64,000 nt of DNA from Streptomyces antimycoticus (lineage in GTDB: Bacteria; Actinomycetota; Actinomycetes; Streptomycetales; Streptomycetaceae), in assembly GCF_005405925.1 (NCBI RefSeq), contig NZ_BJHV01000001.1:1178001-1242000 (forward strand), in the 5' to 3' direction. The position numbers and the translations under genes are program-made. This document shows, in pieces, positions 40,701 through 53,300 of the stretch; positions within the stretch are counted from its first letter, which is position 1, and the number at the start of each line of letters is the position of its first letter. A model generated the notes under the pieces. The model had not been told where the DNA came from. It made no database searches and was given only the letters and a program-made list of their open reading frames with translations.

Positions 40701-41288
40701 GCGCGAGCCGCGTCTCGCCGCGACGCAGGCTCTCCACGGCCATATGCACCGCGACCAGGGAGGATGCCTGGGCCGCGTCGACGGTCACGCTGGGACCGCT
40801 CAGGCCGAGCACATGGGAGAGCCGGTTCGCGATCATGCCGCGCTGGACGCCGGTCAGCGTGTGGTGCGAGCGGCCGCGGGCGCTGATCAGCGAGGCGTAG
40901 TCGGCGGACCCGGCGCCGATGAACGCGCCGACGGTGGCTCCCCGCAGGGTGGCGGGCACGATGCCCGCGTCCTCCAGCCCCTCCCAGCCCAGCTCCAGTA
41001 TCAGCCGCTGCTGGGGGTCCATCGTCACGGCTTCGCGTGGCGAGATGCCGAAGAACGCGGGGTCGAAGCGGTCGACGTCGTCGATGAAGCCGCCGTGGCG
41101 GATGGCGGGCGGCATGGACGCGTCGTCGGTCCACCGCCCGGTGGGCACCTCGCTGATCGCCGAGACGCCCTCGCTCAGCAGCCGCCAGAACGCCTCGGGG
41201 TCGGGTGCCTGCGGAAAGCGGCAGGACATTCCGACAACGGCGATGGCCTCGTCCGGTTCCATGCTGTTCCTCGGGACGGAATCGTCGT

Positions 41289-41292
<4 letters not shown>
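24206..41292 (-). CDS. Type I modular polyketide synthase PKS-A, KSQ loading module plus modules 1-3 (four frameshifts in the given sequence)
   Basis: This subunit starts the polyketide chain. The GTG start at 41292 overlaps the NRPS stop by 4 bp (GTGA), showing translational coupling. Domain order: KSQ-AT-ACP; KS-AT-KR-ACP; KS-AT-DH-KR-ACP; KS-AT-KR-ACP; C-terminal docking tail ending at 24206. As given, the frame breaks at G/C runs near 36910-36914, 33741-33744, 28708-28711 and 25546-25550. At each point the homologous protein sequence resumes one frame over, as if one base were missing. Adding four bases to the 17,087-base span gives exactly 5,697 codons. The breaks fall inside conserved domains (three in KS regions, one before the KR catalytic half), not at gene junctions. 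I therefore treat this as one gene of about 5,696 residues. A true pseudogene is possible but less likely. Confidence 0.9.
26480..27335. repeat. Long near-identical tract, module 3 AT (partner 409-1260)
   Basis: This is the partner copy of the module 8 AT tract, in the same orientation. It shares the G/T-ending codon bias and ends where the two modules return to ordinary divergence, near the KS-AT linker. Confidence 0.8.
28766..33805 (-). other. PKS module 2: KS-AT(methylmalonyl)-DH-KR-ACP
   Basis: The KS (DTACSSS near 33300) is interrupted by a frameshift at 33741-33744, in the SPEDLW motif. The AT has YASH near 31715. The DH has HSVSG...P near 31110 and DAGLH. The KR has GGTGLLGG near 29855, VDD and YAAAN. 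The ACP has GFDSL near 28950. The DH and KR are encoded by DNA nearly identical to module 4 and with unusual codon choice. Expected outcome: a 2-methyl double bond. Confidence 0.87.
29341..30369. repeat. 1.03-kb near-identical tract, module 2 KR region (partner 19512-20552)
   Basis: This is the partner of the module 4 tract. Boundaries are abrupt: identity starts at the same base within the KR C-terminal part and stops just after the codons for [13 protein letters not shown] residues at the DH-KR junction. Confidence 0.9.
33806..38190 (-). other. PKS module 1: KS-AT(methylmalonyl)-KR(A-type)-ACP
   Basis: The KS has DTACSSS near 37675. The AT has GHSQGE and YASH near 36060. The KR has GGTGALGA near 34890; it lacks LDD and has Trp in [11 protein letters not shown] before the catalytic Tyr, the mark of A-type reductases. 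It is the only A-type KR seen in the window. The ACP has GFDSL near 34000. A frameshift at 36910-36914 lies between KS and AT. Expected outcome: methyl-branched hydroxyl opposite in configuration to those from B-type KRs. Confidence 0.87.
38191..41292 (-). other. PKS loading module: KSQ-AT(malonyl)-ACP
   Basis: The ketosynthase active site reads DAAQASS: the Cys is replaced by Gln (residue 175, codon 40768-40770). This is the hallmark of KSQ decarboxylase domains that make the starter from an extender unit. The AT has GHSLGE and HAFHS (near 39085), the malonyl type, so the starter should be acetyl. The ACP has GFDSI near 38365. A repetitive Pro/Gly/Ser/Glu linker (about 38480-38600) joins AT and ACP. 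There is no N-terminal docking helix, as expected for the first PKS module. Confidence 0.92.
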
Positions 41293-45971
<4,679 letters not shown>

Positions 45972-46688
45972 AACACAGCCTTCCCCGACGACTGATGGAA
46001 ATGGTTTTGCGCGATTATTTCGCTGATACTGCCACTGACGCTTGCCCAGCTATGGCGCGGACGCCGTTTAAAGAGAAGTCAGCACCGGTGCACCATCGCC
46101 CCGGCCCGCGCGGGTATTCGACGTGCGGCATACAAGGATCGTGAGTCCGGCGAAGCCCGCCTGTCGGCTGAAACTCACCGGGTGGGCGGCGTCAATATCC
46201 GAGGTGAGCATCCGGCGCGCCTCGAACTCTGCGGAGTGGGCGGGCGGTTGAGTGTCAGCGCGCGCACCGGCGCCCACCAGGCTCTTGCCGGATTCATGAG
46301 GCGGCAGCCATGCGGTGACGCCAGGGCCGGACAGGGAATTTCCGCGAAATCCGCCACGCTGCGGTGAGATGTCGCTTTCCTCGCGATCCTTGCGATCCTC
46401 GCGATCCGAGACAGCATTTCCTGAGGTCAACCGGTCGGTCATCCGGTCCATTAAGACAGCATGCGTAACCGGTCGCGCGATCCTGGTGATATCGGATGCG
46501 CGCAACGCCAAAACACTCACCACAGCCCCCGTTCGCCGTCCAGCGAGTCCCCTGAGGTGAACCTAGATCGTTGGCTGATCCGCTGTCAACCCGCACCTTT
46601 TCGGCGATAAATAGCGGGAGTTGCCGACCTGCGAGAACTCACCGGCCCGCGTGATCCGCCAGTCGTCGGTGACGCGAGGTGATTTCGG
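45972..46688. promoter_or_regulatory. 717-bp intergenic region, presumed promoter region of the NRPS-PKS operon
   Basis: No gene here is convincing. The region lies between the LysR stop (46689) and the NRPS start (45971), both on the minus strand. It is less GC-rich than its surroundings near 46000-46075 and 46560-46620. It contains three 9-bp direct repeats (46383-46409) and a 13-bp motif, CCTGAGGTCAACC / CCTGAGGTGAACC, at 46420-46432 and 46551-46563. I could not fix -35/-10 boxes with confidence. As the only sizeable gap upstream of the operon, it is where its promoter and activator sites should be. Confidence 0.5.
46383..46409. repeat. Three 9-bp direct repeats (GCGATCCTT/GCGATCCTC/GCGATCCGA)
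   Basis: Three abutting units share GCGATCC and differ in the last two bases. They lie about 410 bp upstream of the NRPS start. Direct repeats of this scale can be regulator sites, but no regulator is assigned. Confidence 0.7.
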
Positions 46689-47645
46689 TCACCATGCCCA
46701 TTTGGGTGTCCAGGCGTCGGTGTCGCGGTGGCCGGGCGGCGCGGAGGCCAGGTGGTCGCGGAGCGCGCTGAGGGCGGGGTGCGGGTTGTCGCGGTGCCAG
46801 ATCAGCGCATGCGGGTAGACCGGGGTCGGGTGGCGCACCGCGATGCGCCGCAGCCCGTAGTCGGCGGGCCAGACCAGGCGGGTCCGTTCGCCGACGAAGG
46901 TCGCCAGCGTCGAGGAGTCGGCGATCGTGTCGAGGAGCGGCTCGGGCCCGAAGTACGGGCCGATCGCGTCGATGGTGATCCCGAACGCGGCGGCGAGGTC
47001 GTCGTAGTAGGCGGCCCATTCGGTACCGGGCACGATGCCCGGCATCCAGATCCGGTGCCCGGCGAGCTCGGCCGGGGTGACCTCGCGGACGGCGGCGAGC
47101 TGATGGGACGGTCCGGTGAGGAGCTGGATGGGCTCGTCGTGGACCCGGGTGGCCTCGATGCCGCCGGGGAGCCGCCGCGCGGGCACGGTGACCGCCCGGA
47201 ACGACGCGTCGATCGTACCGGTGCGCACGGCGGTGATGGCCGCGTCGGCGTCGAAGAGGGTCACCACATCGAGTTCGACCTCGGGGTGCGCGCGGTGGAA
47301 TCCGCGGAGCAGATCGGCCGGTGCGAGCCGCCGCCCGATCACATCGACGCGCAGCGCGCGGCGGCCGGGGCATACGGAAGCGGCGGCCCGTTCCTCGGCC
47401 CGCAGCAGCTCCCGGGCGTGGGGCAGGAACGCCTGCCCGTCGATGGTGAGCCGGGCTCCGCGCGCGGTACGGGTGAAAAGCCGCACACCGAGCTCCTTCT
47501 CCAGGGCGGCGATGCGCTTGGAGACGGCCTGCTGGGTAATGGACAGCTCGGCGGCCGCCTCCTGGAACTGGCCCGCGTCCGCGACGGCGACGAAGGTGCG
47601 CACGGCCTTGAGGTCCACGTCGGCCACCTTAACCGCACAACTCAT
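46689..47645 (-). CDS. LysR-family transcriptional regulator
   Basis: This 318-residue protein has an N-terminal winged helix-turn-helix (about residues 13-70, with AAAELSITQQAVSKRI) and a LysR substrate-binding domain behind it, the usual size and order for the family. The ATG at 47645 is the first start giving a normal-length protein; GTG at 47627 is an alternative, and neither has a clear ribosome site. It is divergent from the MFS gene 87 bp away, the classic LysR arrangement in which the regulator controls the neighbouring gene and itself. Its effector is unknown. It lies upstream of the NRPS-PKS operon on the same strand, but 717 bp separate them, so a link to the pathway is only possible. 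Confidence 0.9.
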   Translation of the reverse strand: MSCAVKVADVDLKAVRTFVAVADAGQFQEAAAELSITQQAVSKRIAALEKELGVRLFTRTARGARLTIDGQAFLPHARELLRAEERAAASVCPGRRALRVDVIGRRLAPADLLRGFHRAHPEVELDVVTLFDADAAITAVRTGTIDASFRAVTVPARRLPGGIEATRVHDEPIQLLTGPSHQLAAVREVTPAELAGHRIWMPGIVPGTEWAAYYDDLAAAFGITIDAIGPYFGPEPLLDTIADSSTLATFVGERTRLVWPADYGLRRIAVRHPTPVYPHALIWHRDNPHPALSALRDHLASAPPGHRDTDAWTPKWAW

Positions 47646-47732
47646 GGTTGTGGCATGTCGAGGGCGTTGTTTGAACCGCCCGCCCGGGCTCGCTTGGATA
47701 TCGCCCGTTCTACGTGAGGTTCTTCGGGCGAG
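47646..47732. promoter_or_regulatory. Divergent lysR/MFS promoter region
   Basis: These 87 bp separate the two divergent genes. A loose plus-strand promoter, TTGAAC (47671-47676) with GGATAT (47696-47701), has a long 19-bp spacer. A LysR site would be expected here, but I see no clear T-N11-A palindrome. Confidence 0.35.
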
Positions 47733-49025
47733 ATGGGCGGGAGTGCGCTGCACATGGGGGCGAGGCGGAAGCTGGGGCGGCAGTTCGGATGGCTCTGGGC
47801 GGCGTACGCGGTCAGCGCGTTCGGCACCTGGCTCGCGTTCGACGCATTCCCGATGATCGCGATCATGGTGCTCCATGCCGGGGCGGCCCAGGTGTCGCTG
47901 CTGGCGGCCGCGGGGCTGGCGGTGGGGGCGGCGGTGGCGGTGCCGCTCGGGCCGTGGATGGAGTTCCGCCGCAAGCGGCCGGTGATGATCACGATGGATG
48001 TGGTCCGGTTCGCGGCCCTGATGACCGTTCCCGTCCTGTTTCTGCTCGGCCGGCTCACCTTCGTCCAGCTCGTGGTCGTGTCGGTCGTCGTCTCCGCGGC
48101 CGACATCGCCTTCACCGCGGCCAGTGGCGCCGCTCTGAAAGCGCTCGTGCCACGGGAGGACCTGCTGGTGGCGAACGCGCGGTTCGAGTCCACGTCCTGG
48201 ACCGCCACCATGCTCGGACCGCAGATCGGCGGGGCCGCGATCGGGCTCTTCGGTCCGGTGATGGCCGTGGCGGCCAATGCGGTCAGCTTTCTGCTCTCCG
48301 CGGCGGGGATCCGTGCGATCGGCGGCACGGAGCCACTCCCCGAGCGCGCCGGCCCGCCTCCACGGCTGCGGGCCGGTGAGCTGCTGGAGGGCTGGCGGTG
48401 CATTCTGACCCACCCGGCACTGCGCCCGCTGTTCTTCAACCAGGTCCTGGTGGGCGGGCTGATCATGGCGACCGCGCCACTGCTCGCCGTCCTCATGCTC
48501 GGCAGCCTGGGGTTCGCGCCCTGGCAGTACGCCATGGCCTTCACACTGCCGTGCGTCGGGGGTCTGATCGGCTCCCGGCTGGCTCCCCGCCTGGCGGCAC
48601 GGTTCGGGCGGCACCGGGTCATGCTGATCTCGGGGGCGCTGCGGGCGTGCTGGCTGCCGGGGTTGGCCTTCGTCCGCCCCGGTACGGCGGGGCTGGTGCT
48701 GGTCATGGCGGTCGAGCTGGGGCTGATCTGCTGCATGGGCGTGTTCACCCCGCTGTACGCCACCTATCGGCTCGACCGGACCCCGGCGGACCGGGTCGCC
48801 CGCACCCTCTCCGCGTGGTCGGTCTCCAGCAAGGCCACCATCGCGATCCTGACCGCCCTGTGGGGCCTGCTGGCCGCTGTCACCGGCCCCCGGATCGCGA
48901 TCGCCACAGCCGGAGTACTCAGCCTGGCGACCCCGCTCCTCCTCCCCCGGCACGAGCACGACGCACCCCGCCCCGCCCCGAGCAGGAACCGGCGGCGAGC
49001 CACACCTGATTCGGAGTCTGCATGA
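47733..49025 (+). CDS. MFS transporter (drug exporter-like)
   Basis: This 430-residue integral membrane protein has about ten to twelve hydrophobic segments, beginning with WLWAAYAVSAFGTWLAFDAF. The loop after the second pair (PWMEFRRKRPVM) matches the charged loop 2-3 of major facilitator proteins, and the overall look is of the EntS/MFS_3 group of proton-driven exporters. The substrate cannot be read from sequence. The C-terminus is Pro/Arg-rich and polar. The ATG at 47733 is used; ATG 47754, preceded by GGGAG, is an alternative. It is divergent from lysR, and its stop lies only seven bases before the operator repeats of tetR, so both regulators may affect it. A role in exporting the neighbouring polyketide is possible but unproven. 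Confidence 0.88.
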   Translation: MGGSALHMGARRKLGRQFGWLWAAYAVSAFGTWLAFDAFPMIAIMVLHAGAAQVSLLAAAGLAVGAAVAVPLGPWMEFRRKRPVMITMDVVRFAALMTVPVLFLLGRLTFVQLVVVSVVVSAADIAFTAASGAALKALVPREDLLVANARFESTSWTATMLGPQIGGAAIGLFGPVMAVAANAVSFLLSAAGIRAIGGTEPLPERAGPPPRLRAGELLEGWRCILTHPALRPLFFNQVLVGGLIMATAPLLAVLMLGSLGFAPWQYAMAFTLPCVGGLIGSRLAPRLAARFGRHRVMLISGALRACWLPGLAFVRPGTAGLVLVMAVELGLICCMGVFTPLYATYRLDRTPADRVARTLSAWSVSSKATIAILTALWGLLAAVTGPRIAIATAGVLSLATPLLLPRHEHDAPRPAPSRNRRRATPDSESA

Positions 49026-49031
49026 CCATTC

Positions 49032-49070
49032 TGAACGTACGTCCTGAACGATCGTTCTGAACGGACGTTC
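49032..49070. promoter_or_regulatory. Triple 13-bp operator upstream of tetR-dnaE
   Basis: Three abutting units, TGAACGTACGTCC, TGAACGATCGTTC and TGAACGGACGTTC, lie 24 bp before the tetR ATG. The middle unit contains the perfect 12-bp palindrome GAACGATCGTTC; the outer two are one mismatch from palindromic. This is the form expected of a TetR-family autoregulatory site with three binding positions. Confidence 0.8.
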
Positions 49071-49093
49071 AAGACTGGGGTAGGGTGGCCGTC

Positions 49094-49675
49094 ATGGGAC
49101 ATCGGGAACAGTTGATGGCCGGGGCGAAGCGGTGCCTGGAGGAGCGGGGTTTCGCCCGTACGACCTCGCGTGACATCGCCGCCGCCGCCAACGCACCGCT
49201 CGGCACGATCAATTACCACTACGGCTCGAAGGAGCGGCTGCTCAACGCGGCGCTCCTGGAATCGCTCGACGAGTGGAGCGAGCAGGTGCGGTCCGGGTCG
49301 GCGGAGGCCGCCCCGGCATCCGAAGCCGGAGCGCGAGTGGAGTCGATGTGGGCCCGGATCATCGAGTCCGAGACCACGGACCGGCCGCTGCTGGTGGCCA
49401 GCGCGGAAGCGCTCGCCCAAGCCGAACGTTCCGCCGAGGTCCGGCAGCAGCTCGCCGAGGCGTTCGAACGGTCCCGTACGGCGCTTGCGGCCGATCTGCA
49501 CGGCATCGAGGACGCGGAGGAGGGCGAGGTGGCCCGTGCGGTCGGGTCGGTGCACATGGCCCTGATCGCCGGTCTGACCCAGCAGTGGCTGGTCGATCCC
49601 GAGCGCGCCCCCTCGGCGCGGGAGGTGGCCACGGGCCTGCGGAGGATCGCCCAGGCCCTCGAGTCCGACGCCTGA
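49094..49675 (+). CDS. TetR-family transcriptional regulator
   Basis: This 193-residue protein has an N-terminal TetR helix-turn-helix (about 8-55) with the recognition region TTSRDIAAAANAPLGTINYHYG. The rest is all-helical and should be the ligand-binding and dimer domain. The ATG at 49094 fits the family start; a GTG at 49085 is in frame. The stop is 13 bp before dnaE, so the two genes are probably one transcript. The three palindromic repeats just upstream suggest it represses its own operon and perhaps limits read-through from the MFS gene. The ligand is unknown. Confidence 0.92.
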   Translation: MGHREQLMAGAKRCLEERGFARTTSRDIAAAANAPLGTINYHYGSKERLLNAALLESLDEWSEQVRSGSAEAAPASEAGARVESMWARIIESETTDRPLLVASAEALAQAERSAEVRQQLAEAFERSRTALAADLHGIEDAEEGEVARAVGSVHMALIAGLTQQWLVDPERAPSAREVATGLRRIAQALESDA

Positions 49676-49688
49676 TCCGGGGGACGGA

Positions 49689-52600
49689 GTGACACCGCCT
49701 TTCACCCATCTGCATGTGCACACGCAGTACTCGCTCCTGGACGGCGCGGCCCGGCTGAAGGATCTCTTCGCGGCCTGCCAGGAGATGGGCATGTCGCACC
49801 TCGCCCTGACCGACCACGGCAATCTGCACGGTGCGTACGACTTCTTCCAGCAGGCCACGGCCGCGGGCGTGACGCCGATCATCGGGATCGAGGCGTATGT
49901 CGCCCCGGAGTCGCGGCGCACCAAGCGCAAGATCCAGTGGGGGCAGCCCCATCAGAAGCGCGATGATGTCTCCGGCTCGGGCGGCTACACCCACAAGACG
50001 ATCTGGGCGGCGGACGCCACCGGGCTGCACCATCTGTTCCGGCTGTCGTCGGACGCGTATGCGCACGGCTGGCTGCAGAAGTGGCCGCGGATGGACAAGG
50101 AGGTCATCGCCGAACACGCCGAGGGGCTGATCGCCTCGACCGGCTGTCCGTCCGGTGAGCTGCAGACCCGGCTGCGGCTGGGCCAGTTCGACGAGGCGCT
50201 GAAGGCCGCCTCCGAGTACCAGGACATCTTCGGCAAGGACCGGTATTTCCTGGAGCTGATGGACCACGGCATCGAGATCGAGCGCCGGGTCCGGGACGGG
50301 CTGCTGGAGATCGGCAGGAAGCTGGGCATCCCGCCGCTGGTGACGAACGACTCGCACTACACCTACGCGGACGAGGCCACCGCCCACGATGCGCTGCTGT
50401 GCATCCAGACCGGCAAGAGCCTCTCCGACCTGGACCGCTTCCGCTTCGACGGCACCGGCTACTACCTCAAGTCCGCCGCCGAGATGTACGCCATCGACAC
50501 CTCGGACGCCTGGCAGGAGGGCTGCCACAACACCCTGCTGGTCGCCGAGCAGATCGACACCACCGGCATGTTCGACAAGCGCGACCTCATGCCCCGGTTC
50601 GATGTGCCCGACGGCCACACCGAGGTCACGTGGTTCCGCGAGGAGGTCCGGCGCGGGATGGCCCGGCGCTATCCGGGTGGCGTCCCCGAGGACCGCCAAA
50701 AGCTGGCCGCGTACGAGATGGACGTCATCATCCAGATGGGGTTCCCGGGCTACTTCCTCGTGGTCGCCGACTTCATCATGTGGGCCAAGCAGCAGGGCAT
50801 CGCCGTCGGGCCGGGCCGAGGCTCCGCGGCCGGTTCGCTCGTCTCGTACGCGATGGGCATCACCGACCTCGACCCGGTCGAGCACGGCCTGATCTTCGAG
50901 CGGTTCCTCAACCCCGAGCGGGTGTCCATGCCGGACGTCGACATCGACTTCGACGAGCGCCGGCGGGTCGAGGTGATCCGCTATGTGACGGAGAAGTACG
51001 GCGCCGACAAGGTGGCCATGATCGGCACCTACGGCACCATCAAGGCCAAGAACGCCATCAAGGACTCGGCGCGGGTGCTGGGCTATCCGTACGCGATGGG
51101 CGACCGCATCACCAAGGCCATGCCCGCCGACGTCGGCGGCAAGGGCATCCCGCTGTCCGGCATCACCGACCCGGAACACCCGCGGTACTCCGAGGCGGGC
51201 GAGGTGCGGGCGATGTACGAGAACGAGCCGGATGCGCGGAAGGTCATCGACACCGCCAAGGGTGTCGAGGGCCTGGTGCGGCAGATGGGTGTGCACGCCG
51301 CCGGCGTGATCATGTCGAGCGAGCCGATCGTGGACCATGTCCCGGTCTGGGTGCGGCACACCGACGGGGTCACGATCACGCAGTGGGACTACCCCACCTG
51401 TGAGTCGCTGGGCCTGCTGAAGATGGACTTCCTGGGCCTGCGCAACCTGACCATCATGGACGACGCCGTCACGATGGTGCGCGCCAACAAGGGCGTCGAC
51501 CTGAAGTTGCTCGATCTGCCGCTGGACGACCGCAGGACCTTCGAGATGCTCGGCGGTGGCCACACCCTCGGTGTGTTCCAGTTCGACGGCAGCGCGATGC
51601 GCTCGCTCCTGCGGCTGATGAAACCGAACCAGTTCGAGGACATCACCGCGGTCACCGCCCTGTACCGGCCGGGCCCGATGGGCATGAACTCGCATATCAA
51701 CTACGCGCTGCGGAAGAACGGGCAGCAGGAGATCACCCCGATCCACCCCGAGCTGGAGGAGCCGCTCAAGGAGGTCCTCGACATCACCTACGGCCTGGTC
51801 GTCTACCAGGAGCAGGTGCAGAAGGCCGCCCAGGCCCTCGCGGGCTACTCACTCGGCCAGGCCGACCTGCTGCGCCGTGCCATGGGCAAGAAGAAGCAGG
51901 AGGTCCTGGACAAGGAGTTCGTGCCCTTCCGGGACGGCTGCCGGGAGCGCGGCTACTCCGACGAGGCCGTGCAGGCGGTCTGGGACGTCCTGGTGCCCTT
52001 CGCGGGCTACGCCTACAACAAGGCGCACGCGGCCGCCTATGCGCTCGTCTCGTACTGGACCGCGTACCTCAAGGCCAACTACCCCGCCCAGTACATGGCG
52101 GCGCTGCTCACCTCGGTCCGGGACGACAAGGACAAGTCGGCGGTCTATCTGAACGAGTGCCGTCGCATGGGCATCAAGGTGCTGCCGCCGAACGTCAATG
52201 AGTCCGAGGCCAACTTCACCGCTCAGGGTGATGATGTGATCCTCTTCGGTCTCACGGCGGTCCGGAACGTCGGTCAGAACGTGGTGGAGGCGATCATCCG
52301 TGGCCGTAAGGCCAAGGGGAAGTACGCCTCGTTCCCGGACTACCTGGACAAGGTCGAGGCGGTGGTGTGCAACAAGCGCACCACGGAATCGCTGATCAAG
52401 GCGGGCGCGTTCGACGAGATGGGCCACACCCGTAAGGGGCTCACTGCGCACTACGAGGCGCTGATCGACAATGTGGTCGCGGTCAAGCGCAAGGAGGCCG
52501 AGGGGCAGTTCGACCTCTTCGGCGGCATGGCCGGTGACGGCGGGGATGGCGAGGGGCCGGGCTTCGGCCTCGACGTCGAGTTCTCGGACGAGGAGTGGGA

Positions 52601-53219
52601 CAAGCCGTATCTGCTCGCTCAGGAGCGGGAGATGCTCGGTCTGTACGTCTCCGACCACCCGCTCCTCGGCTTGGAGCAGTTGCTGGCCGGCACGGCGGAC
52701 GCCACGGTCGCGCAGCTCACCGGCGGCGACTTCGCGGACGGCGCGATCGTCACGGTCGGCGGCATCATCTCCGGTCTGCAGCGCAAGATGACCAAGCAGG
52801 GCAACGCCTGGGCCATCGCCACCGTGGAGGACCTGGCCGGCTCCATCGAGTGCATGGTCTTCCCGGCCGCCTACCAGCTGGTGTCGGCCCAGCTCGTCGA
52901 GGACACGGTCGTCTTCGTCAAGGGCCGCCTCGACAAGCGCGAGGACGTGCCCCGGCTGGTGGCGATGGAGCTGGCGGTCCCCGACCTCAGTGCCCGCCAT
53001 GCCCCCCTGCGCCTGGAGATGCTCGAAGCGCACGTGACACCGCACTCCGTCCAGCAGCTCAAGGAGATCCTCCAGGCCCATCCGGGACCGACCGAGGTAC
53101 ATCTGCGGGTGCGCGGCCGGACCGGGACCACCGTCTACCGGCTCGGCTACCGTATCGGCATCCGGCCCGAGTTCTGGGCCGATCTCAAGGCCGCGGTGGC
53201 CGTCACCCGGGCCACCTGA
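49689..53219 (+). CDS. dnaE: DNA polymerase III alpha subunit, DnaE1-like
   Basis: This 1,176-residue protein is a full-length bacterial replicative polymerase. Layout: PHP domain about 1-290 (HLHVHTQYSLLDG, TDHGNLHG), metal-binding histidines apparently kept; palm with catalytic PDVDIDFD near 416 and KMDFLG near 577; GPGRGSAAGS in between; beta-clamp motif QFDLF near 939; OB-fold about 1015-1065. Wording of conserved blocks is like the essential actinobacterial DnaE1, not the shorter ImuC/DnaE2 type. The GTG start has GGGGACGGA upstream. It follows tetR by 13 bp, an unusual place for a housekeeping replicase, and the rest of the neighbourhood is carbohydrate and antibiotic genes. It is therefore probably an extra copy, possibly a target-protecting one. 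If it is the only dnaE1 in the genome, that idea falls. Confidence 0.95.
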   Translation: MTPPFTHLHVHTQYSLLDGAARLKDLFAACQEMGMSHLALTDHGNLHGAYDFFQQATAAGVTPIIGIEAYVAPESRRTKRKIQWGQPHQKRDDVSGSGGYTHKTIWAADATGLHHLFRLSSDAYAHGWLQKWPRMDKEVIAEHAEGLIASTGCPSGELQTRLRLGQFDEALKAASEYQDIFGKDRYFLELMDHGIEIERRVRDGLLEIGRKLGIPPLVTNDSHYTYADEATAHDALLCIQTGKSLSDLDRFRFDGTGYYLKSAAEMYAIDTSDAWQEGCHNTLLVAEQIDTTGMFDKRDLMPRFDVPDGHTEVTWFREEVRRGMARRYPGGVPEDRQKLAAYEMDVIIQMGFPGYFLVVADFIMWAKQQGIAVGPGRGSAAGSLVSYAMGITDLDPVEHGLIFERFLNPERVSMPDVDIDFDERRRVEVIRYVTEKYGADKVAMIGTYGTIKAKNAIKDSARVLGYPYAMGDRITKAMPADVGGKGIPLSGITDPEHPRYSEAGEVRAMYENEPDARKVIDTAKGVEGLVRQMGVHAAGVIMSSEPIVDHVPVWVRHTDGVTITQWDYPTCESLGLLKMDFLGLRNLTIMDDAVTMVRANKGVDLKLLDLPLDDRRTFEMLGGGHTLGVFQFDGSAMRSLLRLMKPNQFEDITAVTALYRPGPMGMNSHINYALRKNGQQEITPIHPELEEPLKEVLDITYGLVVYQEQVQKAAQALAGYSLGQADLLRRAMGKKKQEVLDKEFVPFRDGCRERGYSDEAVQAVWDVLVPFAGYAYNKAHAAAYALVSYWTAYLKANYPAQYMAALLTSVRDDKDKSAVYLNECRRMGIKVLPPNVNESEANFTAQGDDVILFGLTAVRNVGQNVVEAIIRGRKAKGKYASFPDYLDKVEAVVCNKRTTESLIKAGAFDEMGHTRKGLTAHYEALIDNVVAVKRKEAEGQFDLFGGMAGDGGDGEGPGFGLDVEFSDEEWDKPYLLAQEREMLGLYVSDHPLLGLEQLLAGTADATVAQLTGGDFADGAIVTVGGIISGLQRKMTKQGNAWAIATVEDLAGSIECMVFPAAYQLVSAQLVEDTVVFVKGRLDKREDVPRLVAMELAVPDLSARHAPLRLEMLEAHVTPHSVQQLKEILQAHPGPTEVHLRVRGRTGTTVYRLGYRIGIRPEFWADLKAAVAVTRAT

Positions 53220-53261
53220 GCCGGGGCCACCACCAGGGTTCGCACGATCTACACCCGCATT

Positions 53262-53298
53262 ACGCAAGCGACTTGCAATTCTTGCGCTACGCTTGCGT
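53262..53298. promoter_or_regulatory. LacI-type operator before the lacI-family gene
   Basis: A perfect 9-bp inverted repeat, ACGCAAGCG (53262-53270) and CGCTTGCGT (53290-53298), flanks CTTGCAATTCTTGCG. CTTGC therefore occurs three times and its complement once. The right arm ends three bases before the ATG, so a bound repressor would block its own gene. The CTTGC half-site resembles MalR sites of Streptomyces. Confidence 0.7.
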
Positions 53299-53300
53299 GC

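Noticed and set aside
46068..46523. 151-codon minus-strand ORF in the NRPS upstream gap
   Set aside because: No ribosome site, no recognisable motif, and overlapping frames in both directions; it looks like chance.
46689..48959. 756-codon minus-strand frame that would extend the LysR protein upstream
   Set aside because: The added residues are polar noise antisense to the MFS gene; the LysR fold begins at about 47645.
49689..53219. Calling the polymerase dnaE2/imuC
   Set aside because: Length, PHP motifs, the internal clamp motif and conserved blocks look like the replicative DnaE1 type, and no imuA/imuB partners are adjacent.
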